Source: JBGAKG01 sp044224495 (GTDB lineage Bacteria; Myxococcota_A; Polyangia; Polyangiales; Polyangiaceae). From it: 64,000 bases of DNA. Location: assembly GCA_044224495.1 (NCBI GenBank), contig JBGAKG010000028.1, forward strand, positions 1-64,000, given 5' to 3'. Positions 35,943-45,407 of this stretch are shown piece after piece (position 1 is the stretch's first letter; every line of letters starts with the position of its first letter). Under the pieces are notes generated by a model. It was not told the origin of the DNA and searched no databases. It worked only from the letters and a program-made list of their open reading frames with translations. Both the position numbers and the translations under genes were made by a program.

Positions 35943-38905
35943 GGGCCCTCCCAGCGGCGAAGCACCGCGCCGATCGAGACCGGACACAGCTCGGCGAGCG
36001 CGGCTCGATCCTCGGCGACGTGCTCGCCACCGAGCGCCGCCCCCGCGTGGACGAGCGCAGCTCGCACCCACGGATGACGGGGGAGCGTCTCGAGCAGCTT
36101 CGCGCGAGCGTCGCCACCGGCGGCGCCCGCACCGAACGCGCGGTGGACCCAAGCATCCCCGGCCGTGGCCGAGCTCGAGACGACGACGCGCTCGCCGGCG
36201 GTGGCAGCGGCCGCGAGCGCGGCACGATCGGCGGACCTGACGGCCGCGGAGAGCGTCCACGAGACGGGGACCCAGTCCCACTTCTCGCGCGCTGCCGCCG
36301 CGTGCGCGACGCAATCCGGCGCGCGATCGTGGATCGCCACGGCGACGTGCTCGAGCGAGAGGTACTTGTCGTCGTTCCAGCCGACCTTCGCGCAGCGGAG
36401 CGTCTCGCGACAGAGATCCCAGAGCTCGTAGAAGCGATAGAAATCGCTGACGAGCGCGAGCGTCGCCGGAGCGAGCGCCGAGAGGCGATCGAACAGCGCG
36501 GTCGCCCGAGCTTCCTCGCCGAGGGCACGCAGCGCGAGGCCGGAGACGAGCCACGACTTTGGATCGTCGACGAAGCTCGCGTGCCCTGCGAGCTCGAGCG
36601 CGCGTTTGGGGTCGACCGGCAGCTCGACGGCGGCCGCGACGGCACGGACCGGGACGAAGCCGGGCGCGAGCTCGCCGGTGAGGCGCGCACACTGCTCGCG
36701 CACTGCGTCGCGCTCGGTGTCGAGGCGGCGCCCGCGGAGGATGGCACGGACGCGCGTCCACGGCGTGTTCGGGTTCGTCTTCGCCGTGCTCTCGAGGCGC
36801 TCGAGCACGGGCTCCGCGAGCGACCAGGCGCCACGGGGCGCGAGCTCCAGCGCGAGATCGCAGAGGGCGACGACGTCGCGCCCGAAGGCATCCATGGCTT
36901 CGTCGATGCGCGCACGAGCGGTCGCTTCGTCGCGGGCGAGCGTGGTCGCGCCGTCGACGAACCAGAGCGTCCACCCCGAGATCGGTTGGCCGCGGAGCAG
37001 ATCCTTCGCGAGGCTCGCGGCAGCGGCATCGTCGCCCGCGGCGAGGTGGACCACGATCGCATCCCCGATCGCCTCGCCGCCGGCGCGCTTGGCGATGTCG
37101 GAGGCGAGTGTCTTCGCCCCCTCGAGATCGCCGCGCCGATAGCGCGCGCGCACGAGCCGCACGCCGTCCTCGGGGAGATGAGCGAGCTCCCACGCCTCGG
37201 CGAGCACCGGCTCGGCCGCCTCCGTGTCGCCCCGGCTCTCGAGCGCATCGGCCAAGAGCGTGCGCGCGCTCCGATACGTGGGGAGGAGCTCGGCGCTGAT
37301 CCGCGCCGAGAGCTCCGCGAGCGCCCACTCGCGCCGCGCGTAGTGGCAGGTCGAGAACCAGCCGTAGACCCACGCGTCCTCGGGGTCCAGGCGGGACGCG
37401 TCGCGGAAGCGCGCGAACGCGTCTTCGATCTTGTTCATCCGCTTGAGGGCCCTGCCCCAGCCGATTGCGTTGCGGGCGTCGAAGCGATCGCGATGGAACG
37501 CGGACGCCCAGGCGATGCCCGCCTCGGCGGAAGAGCCGAACTGCTCGAGGTACGACGCGTAGGTCTGCGACGGCATCTCCATCGCGGGGAAGCGCTCGCG
37601 CACCTCGGCGTACCAGGCGGTGAGCTCGTCGCGCTTGATCTGGTCGCGCCGGACGGCGTCCAAGAGGGCGTCGCCGAGGCGCGCGTGGGCGACGGGGAGC
37701 GCGTCGTCCGCCTTCACGAGCGCGCGGAGCCGAGCGATCCGCGCCTCCGCGGTTCGCTTCTCGCCGTCGTCGTCGAGGGCGGTCCGATCCATGGCCTCGA
37801 GCCGAGCGCTCGGCGTGAGCCCCTCGGCGACGAGGCGCGCCTTCCGCGCGACGGCTTCCTCGCCGCTCCCGCAGATCACGAGCGCGCTCGACGCGAAGAG
37901 CCAGCTCCGGGCGCGCTGCCAGTGCGCCGGCACCACGGCGCCCTCTTCGCGGTTCGGGTCGCGCACGAGGTAGAGCGCATCGGCCTCGGAGACGCCCAGC
38001 AGAAAGCGGACCCCCGTCCGCATCGAGCGCTCCTCTTCGAGGACGACCGTCGCCCCCGCCGCGAGCGCGCGGGCGGCGCGCGTGGGATCGAGCTCGACGC
38101 GGAGCGTGACGAGACCGAGCTTGCGGCGCAGGTGAACGTCGAGCTCGGCGAGCTCCGGGAGCGGCTCGGCCGGCGCAGCGTGGCCGAGCGCGGCGACGAC
38201 GCCGCGCCCGTCGTCGTGGGCGCCGCGAGCGAGCGCACCGGCCCACACCCAAGCGACGGGCTCCTTCGGCTCCCCGAGCTTGGCCTCGATCGTGTGGAGG
38301 TCGTCGGGCCCGAGCACCTCGTGCAGCGCCGCGAACACCTCCTTCGCGCGCGCGCGGTCTCCGCCCGCCCACGCGGCGAGCGCACCCTCGATCCGGGAGC
38401 GCACCGAGAGATCCGCGCCCGAGCCACCGACGTCGGGGCGGAGCAGGATGTCGGCCGCGGCGGCGAAGTCGTGCCGCGCGACCGCGCGCGCGGCGACGAC
38501 GCGCTGGATCGAGATCCGCTCGATGGCCGTGCTCGCCCCCGCGAGCCGAGCGCGGAGCTCGTCGTCCGTGAGCTTGTGGAAGTCGCGGAGCGGCGGCGAC
38601 GGCTTGGCTTCGAGGGCGCGCGCTCCTGCCGCGCGAAGAGCTTCGTCCTTGCACCGCTCGAGGTAGAGGCGCGCGGTCTTCGGCGCGTTCATCGCGACGA
38701 GCTCGGAGATCGCAGCCGCGAACTCCGCCGCGTCCGCCGAGGCGAGCCCCTGCGCGACCACGTCGATCCGAGGCGCTTCGCCGAGGCGCGCCAGCTCGGC
38801 CAGCACGGGCCGGCTCTCCTCCGTCGGCCAGCGCGGGAGCTGGGCCAGCACCTCCCGCACCTTCCCCTCGCCCACCGCCGCGATCCACGCTCGGGTCCCG
38901 GTCAT
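35939..38905 (-). CDS. TPR protein with degenerate C39-like domain, paralogue of the downstream gene
   Basis: A 988-residue, mainly helical TPR-like protein. About residues 235-345 align by eye with the C39 domain of the neighbouring protein: A-G-A-T-V-V-L-E-E-E here against G-F-P-V-I-L-Q-E-E there, L-Y-L-V-R-D-P against F-V-V-T-D-P, and W-Q-R-A-R...A-L-V-I-C-G against W-N-E-K-A...V-V-V-L-G. The nucleophile Cys region (V-W-A-G-A) and the His (R-T-G-V instead of T-S-H-V) are lost, so it looks like a pseudo-peptidase. Flanking TPR segments are also similar. The downstream start overlaps its stop by 4 nt. Role may be regulatory or scaffolding. Confidence 0.8.
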   Translation of the reverse strand: MTGTRAWIAAVGEGKVREVLAQLPRWPTEESRPVLAELARLGEAPRIDVVAQGLASADAAEFAAAISELVAMNAPKTARLYLERCKDEALRAAGARALEAKPSPPLRDFHKLTDDELRARLAGASTAIERISIQRVVAARAVARHDFAAAADILLRPDVGGSGADLSVRSRIEGALAAWAGGDRARAKEVFAALHEVLGPDDLHTIEAKLGEPKEPVAWVWAGALARGAHDDGRGVVAALGHAAPAEPLPELAELDVHLRRKLGLVTLRVELDPTRAARALAAGATVVLEEERSMRTGVRFLLGVSEADALYLVRDPNREEGAVVPAHWQRARSWLFASSALVICGSGEEAVARKARLVAEGLTPSARLEAMDRTALDDDGEKRTAEARIARLRALVKADDALPVAHARLGDALLDAVRRDQIKRDELTAWYAEVRERFPAMEMPSQTYASYLEQFGSSAEAGIAWASAFHRDRFDARNAIGWGRALKRMNKIEDAFARFRDASRLDPEDAWVYGWFSTCHYARREWALAELSARISAELLPTYRSARTLLADALESRGDTEAAEPVLAEAWELAHLPEDGVRLVRARYRRGDLEGAKTLASDIAKRAGGEAIGDAIVVHLAAGDDAAAASLAKDLLRGQPISGWTLWFVDGATTLARDEATARARIDEAMDAFGRDVVALCDLALELAPRGAWSLAEPVLERLESTAKTNPNTPWTRVRAILRGRRLDTERDAVREQCARLTGELAPGFVPVRAVAAAVELPVDPKRALELAGHASFVDDPKSWLVSGLALRALGEEARATALFDRLSALAPATLALVSDFYRFYELWDLCRETLRCAKVGWNDDKYLSLEHVAVAIHDRAPDCVAHAAAAREKWDWVPVSWTLSAAVRSADRAALAAAATAGERVVVSSSATAGDAWVHRAFGAGAAGGDARAKLLETLPRHPWVRAALVHAGAALGGEHVAEDRAALAELCPVSIGAVLRRWEGP

Positions 38906-38982
38906 CGGCGAGGAAGACTACGTCAAGCTGCCGCCGGTTGACAGCCTGCGCGGAGCGAACGACGCTCCGTCCCCGGTGTGAC

Positions 38983-39984
38983 GTGCGCGCGGTGATGTTC
39001 CACGAATACGGAAGCCCGGACGTCCTCCGCGTGGAGGAGACGGCGAAGCCCGTCCCCGGTCCGCGCGACGTGCTCATCCGCGTCTGCGCGACGGCGGTGA
39101 ACCCGGTCGACTGGAAGATCCGGACGGGCGGACAGCGCAACATCATCCGCTATCGGTTGCCGTGGATCCTCGGCCTCGACGTGTCCGGCGTCGTCGAAGC
39201 GGTCGGCGCGGAGGTACGCGGCTTCCGCCCCGGCGACGAGGTCTGGTCGTCGCCCACCCATCGCCGGCCCGGCTGCTACGCCGAGTACGTCGCCATCGCC
39301 GAGGAAGAGGTCGCGCTCAAGCCGAAGAACGTCTCCCACGACGAAGCGGCTTCGCTCCCGCTGGTCGCGCTGACCGCGTGGCAGTGCGTCGTGGAGAAGG
39401 GGCGCGTCGCGAAGGGGCAGACGGTGCTCGTCCTCGCCGGCTCCGGGGGCGTGGGCGCCGTCGCGATCCAGATCGCGAAGCACTTCGGCGCGCGCGTCGT
39501 GACGACGTGCAGCGCCAAGAACGCGGACTTCGTCCGGGAGCTCGGCGCCGATCAGGTCATCGACTACACGAAGGAGAGCTTCGACGCGGTGCTCGATGGC
39601 GTCGATCTCGTCGTCGACACGATGGGCGGCGACGACTTCGCGCGCGCGCTCCGGGTCGTCCGTCCCTTCGGGCGCATCAGCAACATCACGGTCGACGTCT
39701 CGTGGCACGTCGAGCGCTTCGGGGCGTTCTTCAGCCTCTTCACGCTCGGCGCCGTCATGCTGTGGCTCCACCTGTGGCCGCTGCTCCGCAAGGGCGTGCG
39801 CGCCCGGCACGTCGTGAAGCGCTGCGACGGTGCGCAGCTCGCGGAGATCGCGAAGCTCGTGGAATCGAAGGCGATCGTCCCCACGATCGACCACGTGTTC
39901 GCGCTCGACGAGATGGCCGACGCCCACCGCCGGAGCGAGTCGCATCGGGCACGTGGTAAAATCGTGATCCACGTCGCGACCTGA
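38983..39984 (+). CDS. NAD(P)-dependent alcohol dehydrogenase / quinone-reductase family (MDR)
   Basis: A 333-residue medium-chain dehydrogenase/reductase. The N-terminal GroES-like domain (V-R-A-V-M-F-H-E-Y-G, A-T-A-V-N-P-V-D-W-K-I, G-L-D-V-S-G-V-V-E-A-V-G) is followed by a Rossmann domain with A-G-S-G-G-V-G-A-V-A-I-Q-I-A-K. Structural-zinc cysteines are absent, as in the quinone oxidoreductase branch. Typical reaction: NADPH-dependent reduction of quinones or enones. The GTG at 38983 matches the family start; no clear ribosome binding site. It is divergent from the TPR gene at 38905. Confidence 0.9.
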   Translation: MRAVMFHEYGSPDVLRVEETAKPVPGPRDVLIRVCATAVNPVDWKIRTGGQRNIIRYRLPWILGLDVSGVVEAVGAEVRGFRPGDEVWSSPTHRRPGCYAEYVAIAEEEVALKPKNVSHDEAASLPLVALTAWQCVVEKGRVAKGQTVLVLAGSGGVGAVAIQIAKHFGARVVTTCSAKNADFVRELGADQVIDYTKESFDAVLDGVDLVVDTMGGDDFARALRVVRPFGRISNITVDVSWHVERFGAFFSLFTLGAVMLWLHLWPLLRKGVRARHVVKRCDGAQLAEIAKLVESKAIVPTIDHVFALDEMADAHRRSESHRARGKIVIHVAT

Positions 39985-40035
39985 AAAATCGCGCCGCCGC
40001 TGCCTGGTCGTTGGGGAGCCGAGGTACGTCGGGGT

Positions 40036-40950
40036 ATGCAGCGAAGTGGGGTGCTCGCAATCGCAGGGCTCGGGGGGCTCGCGCTCGGCGTCGCGATCGC
40101 GTGCGGAACGCCGAGCACGACGTTGGACGGCACGTGGGACGCGCCACTCCCGGACGCGTCGAACGCGGACGTCGACGAGCAGGGCGGCGTCGGGGTCGTC
40201 GACGGCGGCGCGGGTACCGGGTCCAACACGGGCCTCCCGTGCGACGTCCAAGCGTTGCTCGAGGTGCGGTGCATCGCGTGCCACTCGGGGAAGACCCCCG
40301 CTCCCCTCCTGACGTATGCCGATCTCACGGCGCCGTCGCCGACGGTGAACGGGAAGACGGTCGCCCAGGTCTCGCTCGATCGGATGAAGAGCACCACGTC
40401 ACCCATGCCGCCGCCCCCCGCCGTCCCGCCCACGGCGCAGGAGATCGCGACGTTCGAGGCCTGGGTCAACGGCGGTACCAAAATGGGACAGGCCTGCGCG
40501 GGCGACGCGGGCACCCCCGTCGCCGACGCCGGCACGAACCCGTACGCGACCCCCGCCAAGTGCACGAGCGGGACGTTCTGGACGAAGGGCGACAACGGCA
40601 GCATGGCGCCGGGGCAGGCCTGTCAGGCCTGCCATCAGAAGCAAGGTGGCCCCGCCTTCACGATCGCCGGCACCGTCTACCCGTCGGCGCACGAGCCGGC
40701 CAACTGCAACGGTGCGCCCGGACCGATGCAGGTCGTCGTGACCGACAAGAACGCGAAGGTCGTCACGATCACGACGAACGGCGTCGGAAACTTCTCGAGC
40801 AACGCCACCCTGGCCGCGCCCTTCACGGCGAAGGTCGTCGCCGGCGCGAAGACGCGCGCGATGGCGGGCGCGCTCACGTCGGGCGACTGCAACTCGTGTC
40901 ACACGCAGAACGGGACCAACGGCGCGCCGGGGCGCATCCTCGCGCCGTGA
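40036..40950 (+). CDS. lipoprotein with three CxxCH haem-binding motifs
   Basis: A 304-residue exported protein (hydrophobic start, I-A-C-G-T-P at Cys23, so probably a lipoprotein). It carries three c-type haem motifs: C-I-A-C-H (79-83), C-Q-A-C-H (196-200) and C-N-S-C-H (285-289). The regions around them (M-P-P-P-P...E-I-A-T-F-E-A-W-V-N-G-G after the first) match cytochrome c domains of exported myxobacterial and planctomycete proteins. It may be an extracytoplasmic electron carrier, but partners are not adjacent. Convergent with the beta-helix lipoprotein at 40952, 1 nt away. Confidence 0.8.
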   Translation: MQRSGVLAIAGLGGLALGVAIACGTPSTTLDGTWDAPLPDASNADVDEQGGVGVVDGGAGTGSNTGLPCDVQALLEVRCIACHSGKTPAPLLTYADLTAPSPTVNGKTVAQVSLDRMKSTTSPMPPPPAVPPTAQEIATFEAWVNGGTKMGQACAGDAGTPVADAGTNPYATPAKCTSGTFWTKGDNGSMAPGQACQACHQKQGGPAFTIAGTVYPSAHEPANCNGAPGPMQVVVTDKNAKVVTITTNGVGNFSSNATLAAPFTAKVVAGAKTRAMAGALTSGDCNSCHTQNGTNGAPGRILAP

Positions 40951-40951
40951 G

Positions 40952-42622
40952 TCACTGCACGCCGTAGCCCGCGTACGGCGAGTTGGGCGTCACGCGCACG
41001 TCGTCGGTCGGCGGCGGGAGGTGCTCCCACGCCTCGGGGTGGTCCGGCGGGACCAGGTTGGTGTTCGCCGTCTTCGCCCGGTAGAGCTCCGCGTCGTACA
41101 TGACGAGATCGCCCACGGCGTAGTTGATGGCGGGTTGGTTCGGCGCGAGGGTGGCCTTGGCTCCCCACGCCGAGAGCATCTTGGTCGGGACGGCGGGGTA
41201 GCCCGAAGCGACGAACGCGAGCTCCGGGACGGGCCCGTTCACGTTGCCCTTCGCGGTGAAGCTGCCCGCGGTCCCGTCGGCGCCGAGGTTCGACATGAGC
41301 TTGCGCGACCCCTCCCAGTGGTTCGAGTCGAACAGCACCGGACCCTTGAGGTTCCCGCTCGTCCCGAAGACGACGCCCGGATCCTTCGCGTTCGGATCGA
41401 CCGGCGTGTACGCGAAGTCGAGGCCCCGGAACCAATTGCCCAGCAGCGTCACCGAAGACGGCGCGGTCGAAGCTCCGTTGAGGTAGCCGCCGAGGCTGCG
41501 CGTGTCCGCGAAGTAGTTGTCGTGGAAGGTGACGTTGCGCGGACCGTCGGTCCCCTCGGGGGCGCTGAAGAAGCTCAGGAACGTCCCCGCGCCGCCGACG
41601 ATCACGTTGTGATCGAGCTCGATGTTGCCCTCTCGCGTGTGCACCTGGCTCGCGCCGTCCTGGTAGTTCCCGAAGTTGTCGAGCCAGTGGAGCGCGTTGA
41701 AGACGACGGTGTTGTGGTGGACGTGCGACTTGTCGCCGAGGTCCTGGATCTGCAGCCCCTCGCTGCCCGAGCGGATCAGGCGGTTGTTGTAGACCTGCAG
41801 GTTCGGCAGGAGGTTCGACGGCGGAGCGCCCGTCCACCCGAAGTAGAACGCCTCGGAGGCGGAGTCGTGGACGTAGGTGTCGTGCACCTTCACGTTCGCC
41901 ATCGTCATCGGCGGGTCGTTCGCCGCGCGCGAGTTCAAGAGGCGGATGCCGGCGAACCCGGCGCGCGTGACCTCGACGAACTCGATCTCGAAGTCCGTCG
42001 CGGAGCCCACCGCGAGCCCCATGTGCGTGTACTGCCCCTTCGCGTACGCATCGTCGCTGAGAAAGCCGTACTTCCCGCGCGACCCCGCGTAGGCGCCGCA
42101 GCGGTGGCCCGGGAAGGCGACGTCGCCGGTCTTCGCGTCGGGATCGTAGCGTCCGGTGAGGATCCAGTTGGAGCCACCGCCCATCGACCAGATGTAGTTC
42201 GAGCCGTCGCCCGGCGGACCGACTTGGACTTGGCCGCCGAGGTTCGTGATCACGAGCGGGCGCTTCGCGTCGCGCACCGGCAGGTTCGTGAGCATCAGCT
42301 GCTTGTACTTGCCGGCCGGGATGTAGAGCCGATCGAGCTTCTGCCAGTCGACGTTCGGAAACGCCTTCTGCACGTCCCCGATCGCGAGCGTGCCGTTCTG
42401 CGGCGGGATGGTGAACGTGACCTCGGGCGGCGGGAAGTGTCCGAAGGGCTCGCACGACGACGGCGGTGCTCCATCGGTCACGACCGCGCCGTCTTGAACG
42501 GCGACGTCGTTGGTTCCGCCGTCGGTCGTCCCGGGGTCGCTCGTCCCGCTGTCGCCGCAGGCCGTCGCGCCGAGGCCCACGAGCACTCCTACCCCCACCC
42601 ACAATCGTCGGTCGAAGCTCAT
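40952..42622 (-). CDS. right-handed parallel beta-helix lipoprotein
   Basis: A 556-residue predicted lipoprotein (signal ending T-A-C, Cys22; Asp/Gly/Thr linker). Residues about 60-480 show parallel beta-helix features: repeated strands with N-x-x-F/V-x-x-N ladders (V-Y-N-N-R-L-I; L-D-H-N-V-I-V; F-H-D-N-Y-F; L-L-G-N-W-F), as in pectate lyase-like and polysaccharide lyase folds. The last 60 residues (Y-A-V-G-D-L-V-M-Y-D-A-E-L-Y-R-A-K-T...P-E-A-W) resemble a small carbohydrate-binding module of the CBM5/12 kind. It may bind or cleave polysaccharides. The ATG at 42622 gives a proper signal peptide. Confidence 0.82.
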   Translation of the reverse strand: MSFDRRLWVGVGVLVGLGATACGDSGTSDPGTTDGGTNDVAVQDGAVVTDGAPPSSCEPFGHFPPPEVTFTIPPQNGTLAIGDVQKAFPNVDWQKLDRLYIPAGKYKQLMLTNLPVRDAKRPLVITNLGGQVQVGPPGDGSNYIWSMGGGSNWILTGRYDPDAKTGDVAFPGHRCGAYAGSRGKYGFLSDDAYAKGQYTHMGLAVGSATDFEIEFVEVTRAGFAGIRLLNSRAANDPPMTMANVKVHDTYVHDSASEAFYFGWTGAPPSNLLPNLQVYNNRLIRSGSEGLQIQDLGDKSHVHHNTVVFNALHWLDNFGNYQDGASQVHTREGNIELDHNVIVGGAGTFLSFFSAPEGTDGPRNVTFHDNYFADTRSLGGYLNGASTAPSSVTLLGNWFRGLDFAYTPVDPNAKDPGVVFGTSGNLKGPVLFDSNHWEGSRKLMSNLGADGTAGSFTAKGNVNGPVPELAFVASGYPAVPTKMLSAWGAKATLAPNQPAINYAVGDLVMYDAELYRAKTANTNLVPPDHPEAWEHLPPPTDDVRVTPNSPYAGYGVQ

Positions 42623-42743
42623 GGCTCCGAGCGGAGCAACGCCCGTGCCCTCGGCAACGCTCGTCGGCGCAGGGCAGAAACCGGGCTTCGAGCTGCGACG
42701 CGTTCGTCGCGTGCGACGATCGTGTCGCACCCCGGATGGCACC

Positions 42744-44630
42744 TCAGGCGACCGGAACGGCCGCCGGCGACTCTTCCTCGGGCGGCGGCACCGGGAACGA
42801 CATGCGGAAGGTGCTGCCCTTCCCGACCACGCTCTCGACCCCGACGCTCCCGCCCTGCGCCTCGACGAGGTGCTTCACGATCGCGAGCCCGAGGCCCGTC
42901 CCGCCGAGCTCCCGCGAGCGCCCCGTGTCGACGCGGTAGAACCGCTCGAAGAGGCGCGGCAGGTGCCGTTCGGCGATCCCGGGCCCCGTGTCCGAGACGG
43001 CGATCCGGATCGCTCCGCCCGTGACCTTCGCCGAGACCACGACGCGGGCGCCGTCGGGCGAGTACTTGATCGCGTTCTCGACCAGGTTCGTGAGGATCTG
43101 CTCGGTCGCGCGCCGATCGAGGCGCGCCGGGGGAACTCCGCGATCCACGTCGGCCGAGAGCGTGATGCGCTTCTTCGCCGCGCGCTCGCGGAGGAGCTCG
43201 AGCGCGCGCGGGACGAACTCCGCCAGGTCCACGGGCTCGAGGGCGAGCCGAAGCTCGCGGGCCTCGATCCGGGAGAGGTCGAGCAGGTCCTCGACCAGAC
43301 GCTGGAGCCGCTCGGCGTTGCGCTCGATGATGTCGATGAAGTGCTTCGCTGCCTCGGGATCGCTCTCGAAGGCCAACCGAAGCGTCTCCGCCGCCGAACG
43401 CACCGCGGTGATGGGCGTGCGGAGCTCGTGCGACGCGTTCGCGACGAAGTCCTTCCGCATCGACTCGAGGCGGCGGATGTCGGTCACGTCGACGAACACG
43501 GCGAGCACGCCACCGGGCTCGTCGGCGAGGGGCACCGCCCGCACGAGCACGCGCCGCGGCTTCAGGCCCGAGAGCTCGATCTCGCCGGTCCGCAGGTCGC
43601 TGTCGGGCTCGAGCAGCGCGGCGAGCTCGGCGTTCTGGAGGACGTCGATCGGCATGTGACCGACGGCGCCCTCGCCGAGGAGGAGCATCTCGCGGAGCGC
43701 GGGGTTCACGAGCGCGATCCGCCCCGTGTCGTCGAGCAGGAGCACGCCCTCCTGCATGCCGGAGAGGATTCGCCCGACGAGATCGCGCTCGGTGCTGAGC
43801 TCGCGGACGGTGATGGAGAGGCTCTCCGCGAGCTGATCGAGCGCGCGCCCGAGCGACGAGAACTCGTCGCGCCCCTGCAGCCGCGCGCGGGCGCTGAAGT
43901 CGCCCTTCGCCATCGCGCGCGCGACGTCGGTCAGATGCCGAATCGTCTTGGACCCGAGCTGGGCACCCGCGAAGGAGAAGACCGCGGCGACGGCGAGCGC
44001 GAGGAGCGAGCCGACGAGGAGCGCTTGGTTGAGCCCTGCCTTCGCCTGGTCGACCTCGACGAGCGGAACGGCGACGCGGGCGTAGCCGCGCGCCCCTTCG
44101 AGCGGGACCGCGACGTAGAGCATGCGCTCGTGCACGGTGTCGCTCAGGCGTGACGCGACGCCGTGACCGCTGCTCCGCGCGGCGACGAGCTCCGGGCGCT
44201 GGGAGTGGTTCTCGACCATCGGGAGCCGATCGAGCGGGACGTCGGAGTCGCCGAGGACCCGCCCCTCCGCCGAGACGATCGTGACGCGCGCCCGCGCGGA
44301 CGCGCCCAAGTCGTCGGCGACGGCGTCGCAGGACGCGAGATCGTCGCAGTGGGAGCGCTCGACGTCCCGCCGAACGAGCTCCGCGCGGACCGAGAGGTCC
44401 GACTCGATCCGGTTCGTGAGGAGCGCCTCGAGCGTGTTCGCGAGGTAGGCGTGCGCGGCGAGGAGCGAGATCGCGATGATCGCGAGCGAAGCGAGGAATA
44501 GCTTCGTTCGGACGCCGAGCGAGATCACCGGCCGCGGTCCCGGCGGCGAGATCGAGACCGGGCTGCGCTCGGCCTCGCGCGAGCGCGAGCGGCGGCGCCC
44601 GCCACGTTGCGAGAGCGCGTGTTCGCTCAC
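42744..44630 (-). CDS. PhoR-like sensor histidine kinase
   Basis: A 628-residue membrane kinase: span 1 about 43-63, an extracytoplasmic sensor region of roughly 135 residues, span 2 about 202-224, HAMP (225-278), PAS (285-390), HisKA with phospho-accepting His401 in A-S-H-E-L-R-T-P, and a HATPase domain with N-L-V-E-N-A-I-K-Y-S and G-G-T-G-L-G-L-A-I-V-K. The layout is that of PhoR-type kinases. The GTG at 44630 overlaps the stop of the response regulator gene (GTGA). No pst or phoU genes are nearby, so a phosphate signal is plausible but unproven. Confidence 0.92.
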   Translation of the reverse strand: MSEHALSQRGGRRRSRSREAERSPVSISPPGPRPVISLGVRTKLFLASLAIIAISLLAAHAYLANTLEALLTNRIESDLSVRAELVRRDVERSHCDDLASCDAVADDLGASARARVTIVSAEGRVLGDSDVPLDRLPMVENHSQRPELVAARSSGHGVASRLSDTVHERMLYVAVPLEGARGYARVAVPLVEVDQAKAGLNQALLVGSLLALAVAAVFSFAGAQLGSKTIRHLTDVARAMAKGDFSARARLQGRDEFSSLGRALDQLAESLSITVRELSTERDLVGRILSGMQEGVLLLDDTGRIALVNPALREMLLLGEGAVGHMPIDVLQNAELAALLEPDSDLRTGEIELSGLKPRRVLVRAVPLADEPGGVLAVFVDVTDIRRLESMRKDFVANASHELRTPITAVRSAAETLRLAFESDPEAAKHFIDIIERNAERLQRLVEDLLDLSRIEARELRLALEPVDLAEFVPRALELLRERAAKKRITLSADVDRGVPPARLDRRATEQILTNLVENAIKYSPDGARVVVSAKVTGGAIRIAVSDTGPGIAERHLPRLFERFYRVDTGRSRELGGTGLGLAIVKHLVEAQGGSVGVESVVGKGSTFRMSFPVPPPEEESPAAVPVA

Positions 44631-45322
44631 GACTCCGGCTGCACGGTGAAGCGGTAGCCGACGCCGCGGACGGTCTCGATGTACTCGCCCCGCGCACCGA
44701 GCTTCTCGCGGAGGCGCTTCACGTGCGTGTCCACGGTTCGAGTGGAGAGATCGGGCGAGAGACCCCACACGTCGTCGAGGAGCGTCCCGCGCGACTGCAC
44801 GCGGTTGCGGCGCTCGTAGAACGTCAGGAGGAGTCGGAACTCGAGCGCGGTGAGCTCGACCTCGCCGCCGTCGACCCAGACCCGGTGTGCCTCGCGGTCG
44901 ATCTTGATCCCGCCGTACTCGATGATCGCCGAGGTCGGCGGGGCCGACGTGGTCCGGCGAAGCACCGCTTGGACGCGGAGGAGGAGCTCCCGCATGCTGA
45001 ACGGCTTCACGACGTAGTCGTCGGCGCCGACCTCGAAGCCCACCACGCGGTCGATCTCTTCGCCGCGGGCGGTGAGCATCAGGACGGGCACGTGGGCGTA
45101 CTCCGCCGTGCGCCGCATCGCGCGGCACACCTCGACGCCGGAGGTGTCGGGGAGCATCACGTCCAGGATCACGAGGTCGAGCTTGGCGGCGGCTTGTCCG
45201 AGCTGAGCGAGCGCTTCGTCTCCGCGGGCCGCGACGAGCACCTCGTGCCCGGCCTGCTTCAGATTGAAGACGACGACGTCGCGGATGTCCTTCTCGTCCT
45301 CGACGATGAGAATCCTGGCCAT
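44627..45322 (-). CDS. OmpR/PhoB-type response regulator
   Basis: A 231-residue regulator. The receiver domain (1-120) has the acidic pocket E8-D9-E10, phospho-acceptor Asp54 in V-I-L-D-V-M-L-P and Lys106 in V-V-K-P-F. The C-terminal winged helix (about 135-228) shows L-T-A-L-E-F-R-L-L, T-V-D-T-H-V-K-R-L-R-E-K-L and R-G-V-G-Y-R-F typical of PhoB/OmpR. ATG at 45322 with AGGA 9 nt upstream. First gene of the pair with the PhoR-like kinase and very likely its partner. Confidence 0.95.
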   Translation of the reverse strand: MARILIVEDEKDIRDVVVFNLKQAGHEVLVAARGDEALAQLGQAAAKLDLVILDVMLPDTSGVEVCRAMRRTAEYAHVPVLMLTARGEEIDRVVGFEVGADDYVVKPFSMRELLLRVQAVLRRTTSAPPTSAIIEYGGIKIDREAHRVWVDGGEVELTALEFRLLLTFYERRNRVQSRGTLLDDVWGLSPDLSTRTVDTHVKRLREKLGARGEYIETVRGVGYRFTVQPES

Positions 45323-45407
45323 GCGTCCCGTCCTTTCTTTCCTGGCTCCGTATCTAGGCGCGGATTGTGACAGCCAGGTGACGAAGCGCCAACGCTTGGC
45401 TCCGTCC

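Noticed and set aside
36020..38941. Long plus-strand open frame opposite the TPR gene
   Set aside because: Shadow of the real minus-strand TPR protein, with Arg-rich, motif-free translation.
44627..45322. Naming the two-component pair phoB/phoR outright
   Set aside because: Domain layout fits, but no phosphate transport or phoU genes are adjacent, and many regulators share the layout.
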